Assembly: GCA_902651635.1 (NCBI GenBank)
Contig: CACRSC010000013.1
Location: 3,902-46,995, forward strand
Direction: 5' to 3'
Length of the DNA: 43,094 nt
DNA from: Mastigamoeba balamuthi
Taxonomy: Eukaryota; Evosea; Mastigamoebida; Mastigamoebidae
The first letter of the stretch is position 1; every line of letters begins with the position of its first letter. Below are positions 11,694-21,667 of the stretch, in pieces. Below the pieces are notes generated by a model, which had not been told where the DNA came from, did not search any database, and worked only from the letters and a program-made list of their open reading frames with translations. A program made the translations under genes and the position numbers.

Positions 11694-11720
11694 GGCGATT
11701 TTTCGCCAACGTTGGCGAGA
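11694..11720. promoter_or_regulatory. Palindrome upstream of the receptor-PDE gene
   Basis: TCGCCAACGTTGGCGA at 11705-11720 is a perfect 16-bp palindrome. It overlaps a second inverted repeat, GGCGA-T6-TCGCC (11694-11709). It lies about 300 bp 5' of the PDE start, in the 603-bp gap between PDE and the EEP gene. A dyad TGACGAGTCA follows at 11739-11748. A regulatory role is inference. Confidence 0.45.
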
Positions 11721-12007
11721 CACAAAAGAGATTCAATGACGAGTCACTTGCCCTACCACATGAGTAATTATGGTTCTCAACCCTCTGGAATGGTCGACAG
11801 GCGTCTCAGACCAATGCAGTAGCCCTGGCTCCGAGGTCGCCTCTCCATACAGTAGTTACATACTGAGCTTGTCTTCGGTGCTCCTTCTGGTTGTCGGAAG
11901 GAGCAAGGGGACGCACTACTTACTGCACGGCCAACAACATCGTTTCTCTTGCGTGAAAAAAGAGCACTTGCAGAGGCAAGACTGTACGGCTGGGGTGGTT
12001 GCTGTGC

Positions 12008-13480
12008 CTAGAAGGGCAGCTCAGCGGCACCGGAGGGGTCCCTGGGCCGCTGCGCGGCGTGCGGGACGCGGCGGGCTGCGGCGTCGAGGGGCCAGCCGCC
12101 GCTGGCGAAGTAGACGACGGCGACGACGACGAGCAGCGACAGCGCCGTCAGCAGCTCGACGAACCTGTCGAGGGCCAGCGGCCGCGGCCTGAACGCCTGC
12201 TGCTGCTGCTGCTGCTGCTGCCCCTCGTCGGTCTCCTCCTGGTCGCCCGCGGTCCCGTTGGCGTCGCCGACGACGACGTCGACGAGCAGCGCGCAGTGGT
12301 CCGAGTAGACGGCGCCCGCGCTGTCGTGGCAGAGCACGCGCGCCCGCAGCGGCTCGACGGCGCCGAGGACGTAGACGCGGTCGCAGCGGTTGCGCAGGCC
12401 GCCCTTTGAGGCCACCGCGCTGAACGTGAGCCCCGTCGCGTTGCCGCGCAGCAGCCGCCACGCGTCCCTGAACGCCAGCCGCCGCCCCGCGACGCCGACG
12501 GCCTCGGTCTCGACGACGTCCGTCGCCCGCGTGCGCTCCGCGTCCACGTTGAGGTCGCCCAGCAGCGCCGCGGCCGCCAGCGGGCCCTCCGACGCGCGCG
12601 AGACGAAGGCGAGGGTGTCGCGGGCGTTGCGCAGCTGCTGGGCCGCGAGGTACGACCAGTGCGTCGCGTAGACGTCGAGGGCGCCCCCGACGCGGGCGTG
12701 CAGGGCCACGCGCTGCACGGGGTCCGCGTCGCCGGCGTACCACGTCAGCGGCGCCCACTCGACGGCGCTCAGGGGCCCCCGGCTCAGCAGCCCCACGCCC
12801 TCCTCGTACTCGTCGTCTGCGCGCGGTTTTTGTCGTCGGTTCTCGGTTCCCGACAGTCGCAGTTCCCCCAAAAAACCGTATAACACACAAAAAAAAGCGG
12901 CCAGAGAGCGGTTCTGAGACGCAGTCTCGCGTCATAATGGTGTGCCTCTGGTTGGCAGGCCGCTGGCACGCGAGTACGCCCAGAACGGGTACTCGTTGCG
13001 AAGCTCGTCTGCGAGTTGTGCCTGAACAGCAAAAACGGAACCACCCGGCAGGTCATTCCCGCATTACTGACCCCCAGATATTCTCGGAGGCTCCCCTGCG
13101 CCCGCAAGGGCTTATCCTCATTTGCAGCGGAATGGGTGACCACATACATTTCATTTCATTTCCCCAGATATTCTCGGTGTGATTCCCGAATCCCGGGAAA
13201 AATCCCCCAGATATTCTCCAAAGATACTGCGAGGGGACCCGCGTGCCATCTGATCGGGCGTCTGCGTGCCGCCGCGCCTGCGCAGCTCCTGCAGAGCGAC
13301 GACGTCGGGGAGGTGCGCCCGCAGCAGGCCCGCGATGCGTGGCAGGCGCTCGGGCCAGTCGCCGCTGTCCTGGGCGTTCCAGGCGTTGAGCTGCATCAGG
13401 GACACGCGCCTCTGCCTGGCCGACGCAGCGCAGAGGAGGGCCCAGAGCGCCCACGCGGCAAGCGGCACAGCGCGCGCCAT
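12008..13480 (-). CDS. Secreted/membrane-anchored endonuclease-exonuclease-phosphatase (EEP) family protein
   Basis: Three exons: complement(join(12008..12816, 12970..13008, 13228..13480)), 366 aa. A signal peptide covers residues 1-21. The EEP fold is marked by LNAWN (Asn32), LQE (Glu65), THWSY (His150), GDLNVD (Asp185, Asn187), RCDRVYV (Asp243) and SDHCAL (Asp270, His271), which together supply the metal and phosphate-binding residues. A Q8 run (295-305) and a hydrophobic anchor at about 317-336 follow, so the catalytic domain would face the lumen or outside. Relatives include DNase I-like nucleases and sphingomyelinase/phosphoesterase enzymes, and the substrate cannot be told from sequence. 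Intron 1 (13009-13227) holds three copies of a 14-mer. Its donor, GTATCT, is inferred from phase. Being next to the receptor PDE does not prove a shared pathway. Confidence 0.8.
12197..12220 (-). repeat. (CTG/CAG)8 microsatellite encoding Gln8
   Basis: Eight uninterrupted CTG units on + encode eight glutamines in the juxtamembrane region of the EEP protein, between an acidic stretch and the C-terminal membrane anchor. Confidence 0.95.
13072..13218. repeat. Three copies of CCCCAGATATTCTC within the EEP intron 1
   Basis: Exact copies lie at 13072-13085, 13162-13175 and 13205-13218 (GAGAATATCTGGGG on the coding strand). The spacings are 90 and 43 nt. All three fall inside intron 1 of the EEP gene, just after its inferred donor. 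I did not see the 14-mer elsewhere in the window. Confidence 0.9.
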
Positions 13481-14307
13481 CGCCCCGCGATTGATTGATT
13501 CGCCGTTGATGGAAAATCTGTGACGTTGCAACGTGCGGTATCTAGATATTCCTGGAAGCGTATCAGTCGCGTAGGGCGGGGGGCTCACGCTCGCGGCCCT
13601 CTGGTCAGAGATACCGCGCAGACCGGTGTAATGTTCCGGCGTACCAAGGGTGTCAATTTCAGATGCGTGGTGTGCTGCCCGTGGTGCAGAGCCGTGATTG
13701 ACATCGAATGCCCGATCGCGATCGGAGCTCCCGATTCGATGCAGATGGTTGTGTTCCATGAAAAGCCGTAGCATTGAACCTCGGGCGGTGCCATTCCCGG
13801 GCGCTCGGCTGACCCTATTGCGTATTTGCTCTTCATCGTCCCGCCGCTGAGTGCGTCCGCACGCGGATCGCTCTTGTGCAGCCCCTCTGCTTCTACGTGG
13901 GTGGGGAGCATAGTGCAATCACACGGGGGTTTCGACTGACAAGACCTTCTTCTCCTTGAAACAGCAGGTGCGTACGCATCTTATCGCTCTCTGCTTCTCT
14001 CCTGCTGCCACTCCGTGTGCGCCCCACACCGAGGGGAAGAAAGGGGTTTTTCAAACCAACAGGAACGCTATCGGGAGTGGGTACGACAGATGTAGTCTTG
14101 CCGCTGAGATGCACAGCGGGGTGAATGGCGAGGCTATTCCGCATCCATCCCAGATCGGACAAAGCGCACAGACGACATCGAACCTTCTACATAACCTATG
14201 CTTCGCATTAGCGTCACCGCTCTATTTTAGGGCGAATTAACACTCGCAATAGAACTCGAGCTGTGGACAAAATCGAAGTCACACACTTATTAATAAGGCC
14301 GCTCACA
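13481..14307. other. Divergent intergenic region between the EEP gene and cyclase A
   Basis: The EEP gene is transcribed leftwards and cyclase A rightwards, so this 827-bp gap should hold both promoters. Open frames here extend upstream of each start but show no family resemblance. CTATTTTAGG at 14222-14231 lies 77 bp before the cyclase A start and resembles the CArG/MEF2-like motif found at other cyclases. No RNA gene is seen. Confidence 0.5.
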
Positions 14308-16825
14308 ATGCTCGGCAAGACGGCCCAGGAGCCCCAGAGCGACCTCTACGACAAGAACCTCTTGCACACCGGCGGGCGCAAGCTGCCCCTGCGTGCCACC
14401 GTCGCGGTCATCGCGGGGCTCATCGTGGTCTGCTCGGTCCTCGTCGAGCTCGTGCCCACCACGGCGCTCTGGCTCAACACCATCAACACGCTCTCGGACA
14501 CGGCCCTCGACTCGCTCAACCGCGAGGCCGAGTCGTTCCGTGCCAGCGTCGTGGGCAGGACCCTCGAGAAGGCCAACACGCAGCTCAACTTCCCCGTGCA
14601 CATGAGCTCCATCCTCCTTGGCCTCAACGGGACGCTTCCAGCGAGGCTCCTGCGCACGGGCACCTCCAAAACGCTCGAGAACGACTTCCGCCCGCTCTTC
14701 CACGACGTGGGGCGCCTCTTCCCGCAGCTCACCGTCGTGGTGCGTTGGATTTCTCGAATCACACAGTTCTATTCTTGGAACGGAACGCACAGAAACCTGC
14801 ACTTCCAATTAGGGCATCGGGTGGGTCAACGAGCTGGGGCAGCACGCGATTCTCGACAAGTACACGGGAGCCTCGTGCGGGCTCTTCGACAACGAGACGG
14901 ATCCGGTGCTGTACTGGTACTCGTACAACGCGACGGGCAACGGCCTCAACTCGACCGTCGTCGGCTCGGAGGTCTGGCCGATGATCCAGCGCAGCTGGTG
15001 GGTGCGCAGCCAGTACAACCAGGTCGACGGCATGGCGTGGACGGGGCCCTACTGGTCTGTGAGCCCGGGCGACGGCTTCGTCCTGACCTTCACGCGGCAG
15101 GTGCCCGACCCTGACCCGAGCCCCACCGAGCCCTGCGCCAGTGTCCTTCTGCTCGCCTACTCTGTGCAGTACCTCGTCGACTACTTCTCGGGGCTCAGGC
15201 CCACTCCACATGGGTGGTCGATGCTGCTCAACTGGGACATGAGCATGATCGCTGCCACCAGCGGATATCCAAGCGCTGACCCAAAGACGATGGCCGCCTA
15301 CAAGGCCACCGCCAGCCCCAACGCCACTGTCCGCGAGATCGTGGCCGAGTGGGTGGTGCAGAGCGGGGCCGCGGGGCTGACGGAGCTGAGTTTTGAGCTG
15401 GGGGACCTGTACGTGGACACGGCGCTGATCACGCAGCCGGGGAACCTGACGTTCTGGCTGGTGCTCGTGACCCCCAAGAGCGACTTCCTCGGCGACGTCG
15501 TCCAGAAGCAGATCGACACCAAGAGCTCAGTAGTCGAGATCGTCATCATCTTGCTGGTTGTGGAGCTCGTCGTGATGGCTATCTCTGTGGTGCTGGCGGC
15601 GTTCCTGGGGGACAGGCTCGTGAAGCCCCTGTTCCTCGTGTCTGCACAGATGAAGAAGGTCGCCAACATGGAGCTCACCGGCATCGGAGGGACCGACAGT
15701 GCGCGCAGAAGTACCATCCAGGAGGTCTACATGGTAACGCAGCCCTCACAAACACAATCGCCTTTGCCTTCTTATACACTTCCATCCAGCTGGAATCAGA
15801 GGCCGCACGGATGGGACGAGTTCTGGGGGCTTTGTAAGAAAGATCACAGTAATCCGCCACGAATTCTAATCCAAAGCCTTCAGTTCACTATACGTGCCCA
15901 CAATTGTGGTGCGGTACCTCGTCAAGAACAAGCTCAGGCCAGCAGTAGGAGTTGGACCAGCGCACGCGACAATCTTGTTTCTGGACGTGGCAAACTTCAC
16001 GGCGTCGATGGACAAGTACGGCGCTGCCGTGCTGATCGACATCCTGGAGCGCATGTTCGACTCGTTCTCGTACATCCTCGAGTCCAACGGCGCCATCATT
16101 GACAAGTGCGCTGACATACTGAAGTTCTCTTACTGTAATGGCGGCGTTCGCTGACGGTCGACTGTCCTTGTTCAGGTACATCGGAGACGCAATAATGGCG
16201 CTGTGGGGATGCCCAGAGACCATCCAGAGCTCCGAGAACCTGGCGTGCAAGGCCACCATCGAGCTGCTGGCGTCACTGAAGAAGATGAACGAGGAGGTAT
16301 TCGTGAAGAAGTACGGGATGCCCATGGCCATCAGGGTGGGCCTGAACTCGGGGGAGGTGTACGCGGGCAACGTGGGGAGCTCGTCGCGGCTCAACTACAC
16401 GGTGCTGGGCAACGCCGTCAACCTGGCTGCAAGGCTCGAGCCCCTCAACAAGGAGTTCAACACCACCGTCTGTGTCACCGACGCGATCCGCACGGCCTGC
16501 GAGGACCAGTACGCGTTTCATTATCTGCCCAGAGCTCACAGCAATGGGCAGATATGCGTTCCGTTGCCTGGGGAGGGTTATGGTCAAGGGCTTCGCCCTG
16601 CCCATCACAGTGCACGAGTTGATGGGAGCAGTAGGAGACTTGTCGCCTGCCGAGATGCAGATGTATGAGAACTTCAAGTCGATTGACCAGAAGCTCTACC
16701 ACGGCGACAGGCCTCCCACGGCGGTGTTCCAGGACTACATCATAGCTAATCCTGACGATGAGACCGCCATTGCGGTGCAGCAGATAAGCAAGAAGGGCAA
16801 AGAACGAGAGGGGGACCCGAAGTAA
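14308..16825 (+). CDS. Receptor adenylate cyclase A (dCache-like ectodomain, class IIIb cyclase)
   Basis: Six exons: 14308-14739, 14813-15733, 15790-15833, 15884-16105, 16176-16508, 16552-16825; 741 aa. A cytosolic tail leads to TM1 (about 29-52), a dCache-like ectodomain (about 53-384; motifs RSWWVRS, GMAWTGPYWSVSPGDGF), TM2 (about 385-408), a HAMP-like linker with a Pro and a LESEAARMGRVL helix, and the cyclase domain (about 467-680). Metal Asp500 (LFLDVANFT) and Asp544 (YIGDAIMALWG), purine-reading Lys540 and Thr615, and transition-state Asn622 and Arg626 (GNAVNLAARLE) are all present. The Lys/Thr pair is the class IIIb pattern and predicts ATP, not GTP. The 43-nt last intron is the shortest in the family. 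An upstream in-frame GTG is rejected because paralogues B, C and E align to the ATG used here. AATAAA lies at 17052-17057. Confidence 0.92.
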
Positions 16826-17967
16826 CTGACAGCTCCAATTATGACTTTTGATAGTACAGAAATCATGTCATGTTGTCTCACCATCAAAGCAACAACGTGA
16901 AGATCAAACAAAGTGGAATGTCCGATCCCCGTTAGACAGTGGAATGTTGTATCCGTGTCTTCCTAATAGCTAAAGAAAAAGAATCAATGTTTTTCCTTAT
17001 CGGAGTCGGAGAATGACTATGCTTCAGCACGTCATATTGTATCATTAATGTAATAAAGAGGGACAGGTCTCCAATAAAGAAAGGAGACAGTTCCCATGAA
17101 TAAGGAATGAGATGGCATAGATACAAGACCCACAGTGAGCAGATGTGACTCTAAGCGCCGTAACACGTAGCATCTGCGACGCACATCAACCCCGAGTTAT
17201 TTTTGGCGGCACAGTTTCTCCTCTCGCGCCAGCTGAGGCACCTGCAGCGCATTCGTCGAAGTGCACTGGATTGTACACATCTGCATACGGAGAACGCAGT
17301 GCCGCGGCGAGGTGGTTCTAGACGCGGTATACATCTGGTTCGGTTGCTCGGACAACCTACAAGAAGAACAAGAACCACCGCGACAACCTCCCTCCCTCCC
17401 CCACCTCCCGCATGTCTCTTCTACTCCGTGGCCTGTCTGCCGTTACTCACTCCAGACTCGATCGGAGGGAGTATTTTCTGATCTTCCCTCGTTGTAGGGT
17501 GTCGCAACTCACCAACGATGGAGGCGGAGCGAGGGGTGATGGGGCGGAGAATGCCCTCCGGTGCCAATTTGCGAGACCGGGATGCCTTTCCTCAGCAATT
17601 CACCTCGCATCCAAAAAGAGAATTGGCTGCCACGGACAGCACACAGGAGAAAGCAGGCGGCACGATCGGCCTCGCCCACTCCTCACTGGGGGTGTCGCCT
17701 GCGCAGCCACGCCGGTCGCAGCCCCTGGGGAGCGCAGGCGCACGGCGGGAATCCCGCCCGCAGGCGAAGTCGCTGTGCGCACACCGACCGAGTTTGTTCC
17801 GGAACGGGTACTGCCGAGCGGCGATAGAAATGCCTTCTACAGCAACACTGCATTTTCCGAAGGGTTCAAACCTTGAACAGTTCGCCCCTGCTTTTGGCCC
17901 ATTTATAGCACTGACTGGCGTGTCTCAAGGTCAGAAACGCAAAACCCCTCGCCAGCAGCACACGACA
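16826..17967. other. Intergenic region between cyclases A and B
   Basis: The first 300 bp are AT-rich and hold the likely 3' UTR of A, with a repeated ACAGTGGAATGT-like phrase near 16913-16946. The rest is GC-rich. A frame runs open from 17518 into the cyclase B start, but its N-terminal extension has no counterpart in the paralogues. A 32-bp segment at 17803-17834 is shared with the region upstream of cyclase C. No other gene is supported. Confidence 0.5.
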
Positions 17968-20418
17968 ATGCTCGGCAAGACGGCCCAGGAGCCCCAAAGC
18001 GACCTCTACGACAAGAACCTCTTGCACACCGGCGGGCGCAAGCTGCCCCTGCGTGCCACCGTCGCGGTCATCGCGGGACTCATCGTGGTCTGCTCGGTCC
18101 TCGTCGAGCTCGTGCCCACCACGGCGCTCTGGCTCAACACGGTCAACACGCTCTCGGACACGGCCCTCGACTCGCTCAACCGCGAGGCCGAGTCGTTCCG
18201 TGCCAGCGTCGTGGGGCGCACGCTCGAGAAGGTCAACAACCAGATCAACTTCCCCGTGCACATGAGCTCCATTCTGCTCGGCCTCGACGGAACGCTTCCC
18301 GCCAGGAGCTTACGGACAGGCACAGCCAAGAGCCTCCAGGACGCGTTCCGCCCGCTCTTCCACGACGTCGGGCGCCTCTTCCCCACGCTCACAGTCGTCG
18401 TAAGTTCTCGCCACACGCACAGGCTGCCTCTGCAGCGACCACAGCATTGCTGCTATTTTGGGAGTCGCACAGTTACACTGACCCGGTTCTACGCACACGC
18501 AGGGCATCGGGTGGGTCAACGAGCTGGGGCAGCACGCGATCCTCGACAAGTACACGGGCGCCTCGTGCGGGCTCTTTGACAACCAGACGGACCCCAACCT
18601 CTACTGGTACTCGTACAACGCGACGGGCAACGGCCTCAACTCGACCGTCGTCGAGAACTCCAAGAACTGGAACATGATAAAGCGCAGCTGGTGGGTGCGC
18701 AGCCAGTACAACCAGGTCGACGGCATGGCGTGGACGGGGCCCTACTGGTCCGTGAGCCCGGGCGACGGCTTCGTCCTGACCTTCACGCGGCAGGTGCCCG
18801 ACCCCGACAACCCCACCGGGCCCAGCGTCGGCGTCATCCTGCACGCCTACTCTGTGCAGTACCTCGTCAACTACTTCTCGGACCTCAGGCACACAGCGCA
18901 CGGGTGGTCGATGCTGCTCAACTGGAACATGGAAATGATCGCTGCCACCAGCGGATATCCAAGCGCAGATCCCAAGACGATGGCCGCCTACAAGGCCACC
19001 AAGAGCCCCAACGCCACTGTCCGAGAGATAGTCGCCGAGTGGGCGGTGCAGAGCGGGGCATCGGGGCTAACGGAGCTGAGCTTTGAGCTGGGGGACCTGT
19101 ACGTGGACACGGCGCTGATCACGCAGCCGGGGAACCTGACGTTCTGGCTGGTGCTCGTGACCCCCAAGAGCGACTTCCTCGGCGACGTCGTCCAGAAGCA
19201 GATCGACACCAAGAACTCGGTCGTCAAGGCCGTTATCATCCTGCTGGTCGTGGAGCTCGTCGTGATGATTATCTCTGTGGTGCTGGCGGCGTACCTGGGG
19301 GACAGGCTCGTGAAGCCCCTGTTCCTCGTGTCTGCGCAGATGAAGATGGTGGCCAACATGGAGCTCTCGAGCATCTCGGGGACAGAAAGCGCACGCAGGA
19401 GCACCATCCAGGAGGTTTGCATGCTCGAGTCAGAGGCAGCGCGGATGGGCCGTGTCCTGGGAGTCTTGTACGAGGGAAACGCACTCCAATCGAGACTAAT
19501 CCCTATCGTAACGCAGCTCGCTGTACGTGCCGACGATTGTGGTGCGGTACCTCGTCAAGAACAAGCTCAGGCCAGCCGTGGGTGTGGGGCCAGCGCACGC
19601 GACGATCATGTTCCTGGACGTGGCCAACTTCACTGCCTCCATGGATAAGTACGGTGCTGCCGTGCTGATCGACATCCTGGAGCGCATGTTCGACTCGTTT
19701 TCTTACATTATCGAGGCCAATGGCGCCATCATCGACAAGTGCGCCAAGCTTGTCCTTCACTGTAGTTGCGTGTCAGCACTGACCAAAGTTATCACTCAGG
19801 TACATCGGGGACGCCATCATGGCGCTGTGGGGCTGCCCAGAGACCATCCAGAGCTCCGAGAACCTGGCGTGCAAGGCCACCATCGAGCTGCTGGCGTCAC
19901 TGAAGAAGATGAACGAGGAGGTATTCGTGAAGAAGTACGGGATGCCCATGGCCATCAGGGTGGGCCTGAACTCGGGGGAGGTGTACGCGGGCAACGTGGG
20001 GAGCTCGTCGCGGCTCAACTACACGGTGCTGGGCAACGCCGTCAACCTGGCTGCGAGGCTCGAGCCCCTCAACAAGGAGTTCAACACCACCGTCTGTGTC
20101 ACCGACGCGATCCGCACGGCCTGCGAGGACCAGTACGCGTTCCGGTGCCTCGGCAGGGCGGTCGTCAAGGGCTTCGCTGAGCCCGTCACGGTGCACGAGC
20201 TGATGGGGGCCATCAGTGACCTGTCGCCTGCCGAGACGCAAATGTATGAGAACTTCAAGTCGATCGACCAGAAGCTCTACCACGGCGACAGGCCGCTCAC
20301 GGCGACGTTCGACGACTACATCATCCGCAACCCCGAAGACGAGACCGCGGTGGCCGTCCAGCATGTGCTCAGGAAGGAGAAGGAGATGCACGCGGGGATG
20401 GGGAAGAACGCGCAGTAG
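17968..20418 (+). CDS. Receptor adenylate cyclase B (four exons; introns 2 and 5 absent)
   Basis: Exons 18503-19467, 19517-19738 and 19800-20418 follow exon 1 (17968-18399); 745 aa. The order is the same as in A: TM1, dCache-like ectodomain, TM2, HAMP-like linker, class IIIb cyclase. All catalytic signatures are intact (FLDVANFT, DKYIGDAIMALWG, NYTVLGNAVNLAARLE). Exon 2 runs straight through the VCM-LESEAARM junction that is split in A and in D-H. The QYAFRCLG junction, split in A and D-H, is also continuous. The 5' half is very close to A, including the N-terminal 100 residues, so A and B are recent duplicates. AATAAA is at 20479-20484. Immediately after the 3' UTR lies a minus-strand relic of a cyclase tail. 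Confidence 0.92.
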
Positions 20419-20478
20419 AACGAGCTCCAGACAACTGATTTAAAACCTGTAATGCACGAAAACTTGTAATGTCGTTGA

Positions 20479-20484
20479 AATAAA
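20479..20484 (+). terminator. Poly(A) signal of cyclase B
   Basis: AATAAA lies 61 bp after the TAG stop, in the phrase AATAAACGCAAAAACCGG. The same phrase, slightly changed, follows cyclase C. Confidence 0.5.
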
Positions 20485-20523
20485 CGCAAAAACCGGTCTT
20501 GGCAACCGAGCGGCAACCCGCAT

Positions 20524-20672
20524 TTCATCTGCACGTCGCACATCTGCTTCACTGTGGAGGCGGCTGCGTCCTTGGGGTGCACGCTGAGGTGGTCGTCGAT
20601 CACCTGCTGCGACGGCCTCCCGCCGCCGGAGAGCGCCTTGTCGATGGTAAAGTAGCTCTCGCGGATCTCCGA
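20524..20672 (-). pseudogene. Relic of the 3' exon of a D-like cyclase
   Basis: The minus strand reads SEIRESYFTIDKALSGGGRP, followed by DDHLSVHPKDAAASTVKQMC. This matches the last about 49 residues of cyclase D (SEIRESYLPIDKALSGGGRP and DDHLSVHPKDAAASAVKQMC). The match stops abruptly at about 20672, the stop codon is lost, and no cyclase domain lies upstream. Together with the matching 3' UTRs of B and C it shows that the convergent C/D end was duplicated and then truncated here. Confidence 0.85.
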
Positions 20673-21667
20673 CGTGTGCCAGCCCCTCACGCATGTTGCG
20701 TATACCGGGACCTCGTACCTGGCGTGTGTTCTGAGCCTGTGCACATCGCGCTGGTCGCGCCAGCTGGGCCCTCGCGGATGTCGTGCTCCCTCGTTCAAAT
20801 GAGTCTGCAATAGCCCCTGCCCCAGCCACCAAAGATCCACCACCCTGAGTGCCAAATGCCCCAGAAGCTGCCCCGTAGCCCCCATCCGTCTCGGGCACGC
20901 TTCGTGGAGCTGGTTCCTGGGGCTGCCCGTTTCTTTGAGCACTTCTCTGAGGCTGGGCGTTTCTCTGCTGAGAGGCGTCTCCGAGCGAGGTTGCAGCCAC
21001 CCTTGAACCCCTCTTCCCCCGTGGATCCAGGCAGCAATGCCGCAGACCAGTGCCGTCCCAGCGCAGTGACGCGCTGCCAATCCCTGCTCACCTTCTATCC
21101 TGCCGATTTGCGTCAATACAGGCGCAGTGAAACACCGTTTCTGTTGCTAGCGGCAGTTCTCTGTGGGCATCTGCCTGAGAAAGCCCACAGACTGTGAAGA
21201 TGGTGTCGCTGGCGGGGGCGCAGTTGAGCGGCGGGGCCAGCGCCACGAGTAAGAACACACTGGGAGCGGTCCATGGCGATGGCCGCGACTTCGGTGCTGG
21301 TCACGGTTGCCCGGCGCGCGGGGGCCAAGTTGGTGCTGTTGAGGGGGGACCTTGATGCCGAGCCGAGTTCCAAAAGCAGGTTACCCGATTCGGCGTTGGT
21401 GGCATCGCCTCGGCTTTCCATTGGCGTACACTGTTCCGAGAGGTTGTACCATACGCCCGCAGCTGTGCGCCATGGCGCGCACCTGGTGTTAATTTCCGAT
21501 GTGCGGGCGAAATGGACAGTGTCGCATGCCCCGGCAGGAATTAGTTCGTAACGGGTACTGCCGGGCGGCCATAGAAGTGCCATGTTCATCAGCAAAGCCT
21601 TTTCCAAGGGTTCGCATTCCTACACAAGTTCAGATAACGCAGAAGTCTCGCCCGGCGTCACACTTCA
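20673..21667. other. Region between the cyclase-tail relic and cyclase C
   Basis: Long but featureless open frames occur on both strands, as expected for GC-rich DNA. None shows a recognisable domain. Bases 21550-21581 share a 32-bp segment (AACGGGTACTGCCG then GCGGC and ATAGAA) with 17803-17834 upstream of cyclase B, which points to a common promoter region or simple duplication. Confidence 0.4.

Noticed and set aside
17518-17967. In-frame N-terminal extension of cyclase B
   Set aside because: The added 150 residues are low-complexity and have no match in A, C or E, whose starts align at 17968.
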